From Desulfosarcina sp. OttesenSCG-928-A07 (GTDB taxonomy: Bacteria > Desulfobacterota > Desulfobacteria > Desulfobacterales > Desulfosarcinaceae), in assembly GCA_030267325.1 (NCBI GenBank), contig JAJDJS010000013.1:1-59205 (forward strand): DNA of 59,205 bases, given 5' to 3'. The translations under genes were made by a program, and so were the position numbers. The notes beneath the pieces were generated by a model. That model searched no databases. It saw only the letters and a program-made list of their open reading frames with translations, and had not been told where the DNA came from. This document shows positions 22,512-29,136 of the stretch, piece by piece; the stretch's first letter is position 1, and every line of letters starts with the position of its first letter.

Positions 22512-22895
22512 ATGGCCAGGAAAACATTGCGTGAATACAGCGAAGACGCACCCAGATCCCTGTCTGAGGTGCTGTTGGTTGAGGTGAACCGAAACTGGTG
22601 CCGGGATTCTGTCGATCTCGCACCGACGACCGTCGACCTGCCCGTCGGTGCGGTACTGGCAAGAACAGATGATGGGGCCTTTGTCCCCTATCTTACCGCT
22701 GCGGGCGACAATCAGGCGGCTGCCGTTCTGGTGACGCCCAAAAGCGTGAGTGATGAGGTGCAGGCGGCGGTGGTGATCAGTCGTGGGGCCAGGGTTGCCG
22801 CATCTGGCTTGGCCTTTTTGTCCACCGTGACCGACGAGGAAAAACAAACCGCTTACGGCCAGCTTACCGCGCTTGGCATCATTGTGGAGGCGTAA
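22512..22895 (+). CDS. Head decoration protein, lambda gpD family
   Basis: 127 residues. Family pattern: SEVLLVEVNRNWCRDSVDLA near the N-terminus, PVGAVLAR, then AAVLVTPKSV, AAVVISRGARVAASGL and a final LGIIVEA strand. It trims the expanded capsid as trimers and stabilises it. The ATG follows GGAGGAACC. Lies between the scaffold and the major capsid gene, exactly as in lambda. Confidence 0.9.
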   Translation: MARKTLREYSEDAPRSLSEVLLVEVNRNWCRDSVDLAPTTVDLPVGAVLARTDDGAFVPYLTAAGDNQAAAVLVTPKSVSDEVQAAVVISRGARVAASGLAFLSTVTDEEKQTAYGQLTALGIIVEA

Positions 22896-22899
22896 CATC

Positions 22900-23907
22900 A
22901 TGGCAAATCTGAATCACCCCAACCTATTTACGGCGGTGGAGCTTACCGATGCCGTCAACAAACTGCCCGTCATCCCGCTGCGCTTGGGGCGCCTGTTTGA
23001 AGAAAAGGGCGTAAAAACCACCAACGTGGTTTTTGACGTCAAACAGGGACGCCTGTTCTTGGTTGAAAACCAGGACCGCAGTGCCGCCCCGAAAGACCTT
23101 GCGGACCGGGGACCTAAACGGTCCGTCAAAATTCTGGAGTGCGCCCATCTGCCACTGACCACCACACTACGGCCTGAAGACGTCCAGGATGTTCGTGCCT
23201 TTGGCCAAGATGAGCCGGTGGGCGTGGAATCCGTCGTCAACGACAAGATGCAGGAACTGAAAAACCCGATTGAAATGACAATTGAATATCACCGCCTTGG
23301 AGCCATTAAGGGCGTGGTCATGGATGCGGACGGCGTTTCGGAACTGCACAACCTCTACAATGTTTTTGGCATCACCAAAAAAGCCATTTCCATCACTTTT
23401 CCGGACAACGTGCCGGTCAAAACAAACCCTGTTTTGAAATCGCTTCTGGACGCCAAACGTCATATTGAACAGAAGCGAAGCGGACTTGTCATCAGCCGCT
23501 TTGAGGCCCTTGTGGGGTCTGATTTTTATGACGCCCTCACCGGCCATGAGTTGATCCGTGAACCCTTCGAACTGTGGCAGTCAAACCTGTCCAATTACGG
23601 AGACAACGACTACCGAAAGCGCGGTTTCACCTACGCGGGTATCACGTTTCTTGAGGTGTCCGATCAGGTCGGCGGACAGCCGCTCATCAACCCCGCCAAG
23701 GCGCACCTGTATCCGGTGGCGCCGGGAATGTTCAAGACGTACTACGCCCCGGCAAACTGGATGAGCACAGTGAACACCGTCGGCCGTCAGTACTACGCCC
23801 AGATGGAAGAGTTGGAGATGGACAGAGGATACCAGCTTGAGGTGCAATCCAACCCGCTGTGTGTCTGCATGTTCCCCGAGACGTTGGTGGAACTCACGGC
23901 AGCATAA
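22900..23907 (+). CDS. Major capsid protein, lambda gpE family
   Basis: 335 residues from the ATG after GTGGAGG. Lambda gpE landmarks: LFTAVELTDAVNKLP, PLRLGRLFEEKGVKTTNVVF, ERG-like turns, DVQDVRAFG, TIEYHRLGAIKGVVMDADG, and near the C-terminus AHLYPVAPGMFKTYYAPANW followed by VQSNPLCVCMFPETLV. Length is close to lambda gpE (341). Forms the icosahedral shell. Confidence 0.93.
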   Translation: MANLNHPNLFTAVELTDAVNKLPVIPLRLGRLFEEKGVKTTNVVFDVKQGRLFLVENQDRSAAPKDLADRGPKRSVKILECAHLPLTTTLRPEDVQDVRAFGQDEPVGVESVVNDKMQELKNPIEMTIEYHRLGAIKGVVMDADGVSELHNLYNVFGITKKAISITFPDNVPVKTNPVLKSLLDAKRHIEQKRSGLVISRFEALVGSDFYDALTGHELIREPFELWQSNLSNYGDNDYRKRGFTYAGITFLEVSDQVGGQPLINPAKAHLYPVAPGMFKTYYAPANWMSTVNTVGRQYYAQMEELEMDRGYQLEVQSNPLCVCMFPETLVELTAA

Positions 23908-23918
23908 GGATCAAAACC

Positions 23919-24524
23919 ATGGCGGACTTTGAAAAGGCTTATGCCCCCCTGAAATCCCATGAGGGGGGGTGGATTAACAACCAGGCAGATCGAGGCGGAG
24001 AAACCTACGCCGGGATCAGCCGGAAATTTTTTCCGTCGTGGGAGGGATGGGCAATTATCGACGCAGAGAAGGTCACCAGCGCCTACAAAAAAAATGCGTC
24101 CGCATTCTCCGCCCATCTATCAAAAATCGAACCGCTAAACATCATGGTCCGGGACTGGTACCGGACCAACTGGTGGGATCCATGGGGATTGGGTCGTTTT
24201 CCCCAGGCGCTGGCAGATGAAATCTTTGAGCAGGCGGTCAATCTCGGAAAGGGCGGATCCGGAAAATACATCCAGCGGGTGTGTAACTCGTTTAATTTGA
24301 ACAAAAAAACCGGGAAACCCCTGTTCGTTGATCTGGTCGAAGATGGCGTTGTGGGACCAAAGACACTGAGCGCCATGTCCACCCTGTTGAAAGACCGAAC
24401 GAACGATGCCGCACTGGTCCACGCTCTAAACTGTATGCAAGGCGCGCACTATATCGGCCTTGCGGCAAAAACGCCCAGCCAACGGACGTTTGTCGACGGC
24501 TGGATGAAGAGGGCACAGTTATGA
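23919..24524 (+). CDS. Endolysin, GH108 N-acetylmuramidase
   Basis: 201 residues. The N-terminal domain (about 1-100) is GH108: the catalytic Glu15 in SHEGGW, then GGETYAGISRKFFPSWEGW and a WYRTNWWDPWGL helix. The second half (about 105-195) is the partner peptidoglycan-binding region (FEQAVNLGKGG, VDGVVGPKT-like). It cuts the glycan strand to lyse the host. No signal peptide, so a holin is needed. Unusually, it is placed between the capsid and head-tail joining genes. ATG after AAGGA. Confidence 0.9.
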   Translation: MADFEKAYAPLKSHEGGWINNQADRGGETYAGISRKFFPSWEGWAIIDAEKVTSAYKKNASAFSAHLSKIEPLNIMVRDWYRTNWWDPWGLGRFPQALADEIFEQAVNLGKGGSGKYIQRVCNSFNLNKKTGKPLFVDLVEDGVVGPKTLSAMSTLLKDRTNDAALVHALNCMQGAHYIGLAAKTPSQRTFVDGWMKRAQL

Positions 24525-24904
24525 AAGGCGTCCTGTTTGCCCCTGCTGAATATTGGTCTCTGACGGCTGAACAGAAAAAAGACATCTGTAGCGGATGCGG
24601 TCCGAAGGGGCTTTTGAGTTGGATCATCCCGGACACAATTTACGGCCTCCGCATCAGCCACGTCTGTGACATCCATGACTGGATGTACGCCGTCGGCGAG
24701 ACCATCGAAGACAAAGAATCGGCGGACCGGTCGTTTTTGAACAACATGCTCCGGCTGATCGAGGTGCAGAACAGTTGGGCGTGGCTGGCCTGGCTCCGGC
24801 GGAAGCGAGCCGGGACCTACTACAACGCTGTGAAGTTGTTCGGCGGACCGGCATTTTGGGCCGGGAAGAATAAGCCGGAAGAGATGGGAGTCGTCGTGGC
24901 ATGA
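24521..24904 (+). CDS. Phospholipase A2-like phage protein
   Basis: 127 residues. ISHVCDIHDWMYAVGE holds the Cys49/His52-Asp53/Tyr56 signature of the phospholipase A2 active site, and Asp69 in ADRSFLNNM is in the expected place for the second Asp of the dyad. The remainder is helical and Trp-rich. Such proteins occur near phage lysins and might attack the membrane during lysis; activity is not shown. Overlaps the endolysin stop and the next start. Confidence 0.65.
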   Translation: MKGVLFAPAEYWSLTAEQKKDICSGCGPKGLLSWIIPDTIYGLRISHVCDIHDWMYAVGETIEDKESADRSFLNNMLRLIEVQNSWAWLAWLRRKRAGTYYNAVKLFGGPAFWAGKNKPEEMGVVVA

Positions 24905-25158
24905 CCATCGGAACCGAAATCCTGACATCTACAGCAATACTGTCCATCCTGGTCGGGGCGCTTGGATATTTCATCCGCCGGTGGATGGAGCGGATTGAGT
25001 CAAAGGTCGACGCAATCACCGGATATGACGGGAAATTCGTCACCCGTGATGAATGTCGGCAAAAGAATCAGCGGCTGTATGACAAATATGAGCGACATCT
25101 GGGCGACTCGCAAAAGGTGTTTGACCGAATCGCGAAGCTGGAAGGAAGGGCGCAGTAA
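24901..25158 (+). CDS. Single-span membrane protein, candidate holin or spanin
   Basis: 85 residues: one hydrophobic helix (about 6-25, ILTSTAILSILVGALGYF), a basic patch (RRWMER), then a charged coiled coil (KNQRLYDKYERH, KVFDRIAKLEG). Type and position after endolysin and PLA2-like genes suggest the membrane part of the lysis cassette, either an i-spanin (Rz-like) or a small holin. Sequence alone does not decide. Confidence 0.55.
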   Translation: MTIGTEILTSTAILSILVGALGYFIRRWMERIESKVDAITGYDGKFVTRDECRQKNQRLYDKYERHLGDSQKVFDRIAKLEGRAQ

Positions 25159-25481
25159 TGAATTTCAAGGACGCCCTTGCTTTTGATGCCGCGAGCGTCT
25201 TCCTGAACATGGAAGAATTCGCGGAAGAGATGGTCGTCGATGGCGTTTCCATGCCCGCCCTGTGGGGGGAAGAGAATGTCCCCGCTCCGGATATCAAAGC
25301 GTCAACGGTCGACGCTTGGGGACTGAACACCGAAACCGCTGTGCTGTTGGTGTTGGAAAGCAACATGACACGGCCCGTGTCCGGCCAGGACATGGTGGTG
25401 GATGGGGAAACCTGGACAGTGATCAAAGCCCGGCCGCAATGCGGGATCCTCCGGCTGGTGCTGCAAAGGAATGTGTCGTGA
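25158..25481 (+). CDS. Head-tail joining protein, lambda gpFII-like
   Basis: 107 residues: a short acidic N-terminal helix, then beta strands such as TAVLLVLESNMTRPVSGQDM, VVDGETWTVIKARPQCGILR and LVLQRNVS, typical of the FII / phage head-tail joining fold (a DGE-T-W core strand pair). It docks the tail onto the packaged head. Its stop overlaps the GTG of the next gene. Confidence 0.7.
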   Translation: MNFKDALAFDAASVFLNMEEFAEEMVVDGVSMPALWGEENVPAPDIKASTVDAWGLNTETAVLLVLESNMTRPVSGQDMVVDGETWTVIKARPQCGILRLVLQRNVS

Positions 25482-26077
25482 TTGAATTCACCTTTGACAC
25501 ATCGGAAATCGAACATGAATTGGCGCGCATTGCCCATGTGCCCTATGCCATTGAAAAGGCCTTGTTCCCGGTGGTGTCAGAAGTGGTGGAAGCAGCCCGC
25601 ACAGACTTGAGCCGGCGTTTGTCCAAAATGGTGGCCCTGGATCCAAAAGTCATCAAACGAAGCGTCAAGATGTCCAGACCGCTTGTCGTTGAAAACGGCG
25701 TCAGGGCGTGGATCAACGTATCCAGCAAACCCATACGGCTGATTGAGTACGATGTCCAGCCGAGGGATGTCACAGCCCGGAGAGGTGTCGCAAGCCGACA
25801 TTGGCCGGGTTTTTCCTACGCCTTGCGTCACGGGAAACGGATGTTGAGCGAGTCTCTCATGGAAGAGAGCTTGCCATTTATCACCGCCATCCCGAGGACA
25901 GGTCATCTGGGCGTATTCCGTCGATACAGCAAAGGAATCAGTGAGGTGTACGGCCCGAAACTCCAATATCACGCTGCCGCGCCGCAGATTGAGGAACGTG
26001 TCATCCGGGGAGCGGAACTCCATTTCCGTGAACTTCTGCCCCGCATCGTGAGTCTGATTGCGGAGGGTGCATTATGA
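25478..26077 (+). CDS. Minor tail protein Z (GPZ) family
   Basis: 199 residues from the GTG that overlaps the previous stop (AAGGA upstream). The pattern fits lambda gpZ-type tail proteins: EIEHELARIAHVPYAIEKAL, ARTDLSRRL, DPKVIKRSVKM, VRAWINVSSKPIRLIEYDV, and KRMLSESL before a C-terminal helix. In lambda it completes the tail end that binds the head. Here it sits at the junction between lambda-type head and P2-type tail genes. Confidence 0.75.
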   Translation: MIEFTFDTSEIEHELARIAHVPYAIEKALFPVVSEVVEAARTDLSRRLSKMVALDPKVIKRSVKMSRPLVVENGVRAWINVSSKPIRLIEYDVQPRDVTARRGVASRHWPGFSYALRHGKRMLSESLMEESLPFITAIPRTGHLGVFRRYSKGISEVYGPKLQYHAAAPQIEERVIRGAELHFRELLPRIVSLIAEGAL

Positions 26078-26610
26078 TCTCCAGGCTTTTGTTGGCCATG
26101 AAAGAAGCACTCACCGCTGATTGTTCCGATCTTTTTTTGTCCTGCCCGGAAAAAAACGCGGACGGCAAAGACACGGCCCGGCCGCCACGGGTTTATGTCG
26201 GCGACTTCCCGGCCAAACGACAAACCGGCCAGGAGGCGAGGGAATTCCCCTGTGTGGTGCTTTCGCCGGTGAGCGGATTTTCCAGCGAAGGGCAGGAATT
26301 TTGTGACGTCGCCGCTTTTCTCTGCGTCTACAACAACGAACAGGGCGACGCAGAAGGTCTGGAGATGGAACTGGCTCAGCTACAGAACGCCGTCTCCCGG
26401 TTTTTGACCCGGGCCATGTTTAATCCATTGGACCGCCGCTATCAGGTGGTGGCGGATGAAAAAGGGCGCATCTACCGTTGGCAGCGAAACAGTGACCTGG
26501 AAACCCCGAGGCCCTACCTTCAGATGGCCGTCATCAGCCGGTGGGCAATGCCAGGCTGGCAATACGGTGGCCAGACACCACATATTCAGCCGGCAAGCCC
26601 GGCAAAATAA
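26074..26610 (+). CDS. Probable tail terminator or completion protein
   Basis: 178 residues, mixed alpha/beta, no strong family match. A Pro-rich segment (about 35-50) leads into FPCVVLSPVSGF, then VAAFLCVYNNEQGDAEGLEM, a helix LAQLQNAVSRFL and a C-terminal strand-rich part. The position just after gpZ and before the sheath gene is that of tail terminator proteins (gpU-type in lambda). Tail-completion role inferred from context. Overlaps the previous stop by 4 bases. Confidence 0.5.
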   Translation: MISRLLLAMKEALTADCSDLFLSCPEKNADGKDTARPPRVYVGDFPAKRQTGQEAREFPCVVLSPVSGFSSEGQEFCDVAAFLCVYNNEQGDAEGLEMELAQLQNAVSRFLTRAMFNPLDRRYQVVADEKGRIYRWQRNSDLETPRPYLQMAVISRWAMPGWQYGGQTPHIQPASPAK

Positions 26611-26621
26611 AAGGAGTAACC

Positions 26622-26939
26622 ATGAGTAAAGAAAAGAAGCCCCAGGCCGAAGCCGACGACATCACGCCGGTTCCCTCCGCCACAAAACAGGTCCCGGACG
26701 CCGTTATGTACGTTGGGCCTGACATCAAGTGGCCTTTTCCCGTTTCGAAAGGGACGGTTTTTCACAGCGGTCTGCCTGCCATCCTGAAGAGCACGGCAAG
26801 CAAAGACCCGGACCTTGCCGCCCTGTTTGTCCAGATGAAAGACGCTGGAAAGGCCCTGCGCGAGCTCAAAGACAAAGCCGGCGCCTTGGTGAAACATGCC
26901 AAGGCAATCGCCCGGCAGAATGTTGAAAGGAGAAAATAA
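26622..26939 (+). CDS. Small tail-region protein, 105 aa
   Basis: 105 residues after AAGGAG. The middle reads MYVGPDIKWPFPVSKGTVFH, SGLPAILKS, and then a helical C-terminus (ALFVQMKDAGKALREL). A similar small gene often precedes sheath genes in P2-like tails. It ends on the sheath start (TAATG). No function is known. Confidence 0.55.
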   Translation: MSKEKKPQAEADDITPVPSATKQVPDAVMYVGPDIKWPFPVSKGTVFHSGLPAILKSTASKDPDLAALFVQMKDAGKALRELKDKAGALVKHAKAIARQNVERRK

Positions 26940-28174
26940 TGGCCGGTTACAGACATGGAGTTTTCGTTTCGGAAGTCCCGACAAGCCTTTTGCCGCCGGT
27001 GCGGGTGGATGCTTCCCTGCCGGTTGTTATCGGCACAGCCCCCGTCCACACCCTGGAACTGGATGATCCGGCCACCGCACCGGTCAACACGCCCGTGTTG
27101 GTGTTTAACCGGAGCGAATATGTCAGCAAGTTCGGCTATGTCCCGGAAGACGAAAGTTCACACGATTACACATTGTCTGAGTTTGCAGATGTCTATTTTG
27201 GCTCTTATGGCGTTTGCCCGGCGGTGTTTATCAATGTTTTCGATCCGATGTTCCACGGTCATGTCTCTGGCGTCACAAGTCAGAACATCATCGGCGGGAT
27301 CGACGGTCCCACGTTACGGAAGACCGGGCTTGAGCTTATCTCCGAGGTCTTCCCCAGGTTCCGGATGGTCCCGGGTCAGATTCTGGCGCCCGGCTTTTCG
27401 GGTGATGCGGAGGTCGCCGTTGCCATTGGTGCGAAGTGCGAAAATATCAATGGGCATTTCCGCGCCACCGGCATCATCGACATCCCGAAGGATGTCCAAA
27501 ATTACACCGAGGCCCCGGCTTGGATCGTCGACAAAAACTTAACAGACGAAAACCTTATCGCATTTTTGGGACAGCCCAAGGTCGGAGATGCCCTGCATTG
27601 GGGATCCACGCATCTGGCAGGTGTGACCGCTCTGCGGGATGCCAGTAGCGGCGGAGTGCCGTACTGGTCACCGTCAAACAACCGGATGATCTGCAACGGG
27701 CTGGTCCACAACGAAAGCGAGTTGGCGTTGGGCCCTGAAGTCGCCCAATGGCTGAACGGAAACGGCATCGTCACCGGGTTGAACTGGATTGGCGGAATGG
27801 TGGCCTGGGGCAACCGGACCGCAGCCTACCCCGGAATCACGGACGTCAAAGATACGTTTATCCCGATCCGCCGGATGTTCAATTGGATCGCCAACACCAT
27901 CGTGCTGACCTACTGGCAGAAGCTCGACTCGCCGATGAATCGGCGCATGGTGAATTCGATTGTCGACTCCATCAACGTCTGGCTCAACGGTCTGACGGCG
28001 CGGGAATACATCTTGGGCGGACGTCTCATGTTTCTGGAGGGTGAAAATCCGACCACGGACATGATGGACGGGAAGTTACGGTTTCATCTGTACCTGTGCA
28101 CGCCGCCACCGGCCGAAGATATTGAATTTATTTTGGAATACGATCCAAATTATTTCGAAACCCTGTTTTCGTAA
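26939..28174 (+). CDS. Contractile tail sheath protein (gpFI-like)
   Basis: 411 residues with the sheath pattern: GVFVSEVPTSLLPPVRVDAS, VIGTAP, a beta-rich middle, and a C-terminal sheath domain containing FIPIRRMFNWIANTIVLTYW, SPMNRRMVNSIVDSINVWLN and LMFLEGENPTTDMMDGKLRF. It forms the contractile outer tube and identifies the virion as a myovirus, despite its lambda-type head. Confidence 0.93.
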   Translation: MAGYRHGVFVSEVPTSLLPPVRVDASLPVVIGTAPVHTLELDDPATAPVNTPVLVFNRSEYVSKFGYVPEDESSHDYTLSEFADVYFGSYGVCPAVFINVFDPMFHGHVSGVTSQNIIGGIDGPTLRKTGLELISEVFPRFRMVPGQILAPGFSGDAEVAVAIGAKCENINGHFRATGIIDIPKDVQNYTEAPAWIVDKNLTDENLIAFLGQPKVGDALHWGSTHLAGVTALRDASSGGVPYWSPSNNRMICNGLVHNESELALGPEVAQWLNGNGIVTGLNWIGGMVAWGNRTAAYPGITDVKDTFIPIRRMFNWIANTIVLTYWQKLDSPMNRRMVNSIVDSINVWLNGLTAREYILGGRLMFLEGENPTTDMMDGKLRFHLYLCTPPPAEDIEFILEYDPNYFETLFS

Positions 28175-28186
28175 AGGAGACACCCA

Positions 28187-28714
28187 ATGGCAGGCGGAAA
28201 CTTAATACCTGACAAACTCATCAACGCGGCGGTCTACCTGGAAGGCGACGAATTTCTGGGGATCGCCACGGTAACGCTGCCGGAAATCACCTACATGACC
28301 GAGGCAATGGAAGGCCTTGGTATTGCCGGTCCCATCGAGACGCCGGTGCTTGGCCACTTTGCCAGCATGACCATTGGCATTTCGTTCAACGCGCCCAACA
28401 AACAGTCCATCCAGATCCTCCAGGGCAAGGGCCATCAGATCAACGTCTACGGTTCAATCCAGCATCTGGACGCTGGGTTTAGCGAGATCACGCCCAAACC
28501 GTTCAAACTGACCGCCAATTGCCTGCCCAAAAAATCCGGCATCGGCAAAGCCGAGATGGGCAAGAAAATGGACAGCGAGACAGAGTTGGAGGTGGTAACC
28601 CTGAAACTCGATATCGACGGTGACAACCTGTTGGATATCGACAAACCAAACTTCAAAGCCGTGATTCTCGGCGAGGATGCCCTGGCGGAAGTCAAAAGCC
28701 ACCTGGGCAAATAA
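28187..28714 (+). CDS. Major tail tube protein (gpFII-like)
   Basis: 175 residues, the inner tube partner of the sheath. Landmarks: a DKLINAAVYLEGDEFLGIAT start, ITYMTEAMEGLGIAGPIETP, VLGHFASMTIGISFN, and in the C-terminal half LKLDIDGDNLLDIDKPNFKA. Length and position after the sheath match P2 gpFII. The ATG follows AAAGGAGACACCC. Confidence 0.9.
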   Translation: MAGGNLIPDKLINAAVYLEGDEFLGIATVTLPEITYMTEAMEGLGIAGPIETPVLGHFASMTIGISFNAPNKQSIQILQGKGHQINVYGSIQHLDAGFSEITPKPFKLTANCLPKKSGIGKAEMGKKMDSETELEVVTLKLDIDGDNLLDIDKPNFKAVILGEDALAEVKSHLGK

Positions 28715-28723
28715 AGGGAGTAA

Positions 28724-29023
28724 ATGAAAACAGAAAAACAGGTCACCATTATTCTTGATTACCCGGTCCAGCTTGCGGACCGGGTACTGGATGAAATCAC
28801 CCTCCGCCGGCCGACAATGAAGGAGCGTGTCGAGTTTGACGGTAAAAAACTTGAAGACGTGAGGGAAGAAATGAAGATGTTCGGCCGGCTGACAGGTCTC
28901 AGGTATGAAGAGATGCTCCTGCTGGATATGGGCGATTACGACAAAATCGCCAAGGAGTTTCTTCGATTTCGTTCGCCCGACACACCAGAAGGAAATCCGG
29001 ACGCTGGTGTTGACGCTGGCTAA
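28724..29023 (+). CDS. Tail assembly chaperone, gpE-like
   Basis: 99 residues: EITLRRPTMKERVEFDGKKL, EEMKMFGRLTGLRYEEMLLL and DMGDYDKIAKEFLRF, a P2 gpE / Mu gp41-type pattern (phage tail assembly chaperone). It coats the tape measure during tail assembly. A second, overlapping frame continues as E' (28905-29135) and should be reached by ribosomal frameshifting to make a longer E-E' fusion. ATG after AAAGGGAG. Confidence 0.82.
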   Translation: MKTEKQVTIILDYPVQLADRVLDEITLRRPTMKERVEFDGKKLEDVREEMKMFGRLTGLRYEEMLLLDMGDYDKIAKEFLRFRSPDTPEGNPDAGVDAG

Positions 29024-29135
29024 GCTAACCGGCTGGGGTTTGGATGAACTAATGGCCCTCTCTTTTGAAGAGGGCGAAGAGTGGTTGAAGGACGCTGTGG
29101 AGATCCACAACGCCTTTGCAGAAAAGGGTTTGTGA
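28905..29135 (+). CDS. Frameshift extension of the tail assembly chaperone (E')
   Basis: This frame overlaps the end of the E gene and reads QKEIRTLVLTLAKLTGWGLD, ELMALSFEEGEEWLKDAVEI, a typical E' C-terminus. Relative to E it lies at +1, equivalent to -2, not the -1 of P2 and lambda. The shift must happen before 29021. I could not pinpoint a slippery sequence. The ATG at 28905 has no convincing ribosome site, so E' is probably made only as a fusion. Confidence 0.7.
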   Translation: MKRCSCWIWAITTKSPRSFFDFVRPTHQKEIRTLVLTLAKLTGWGLDELMALSFEEGEEWLKDAVEIHNAFAEKGL

Positions 29136-29136
29136 C

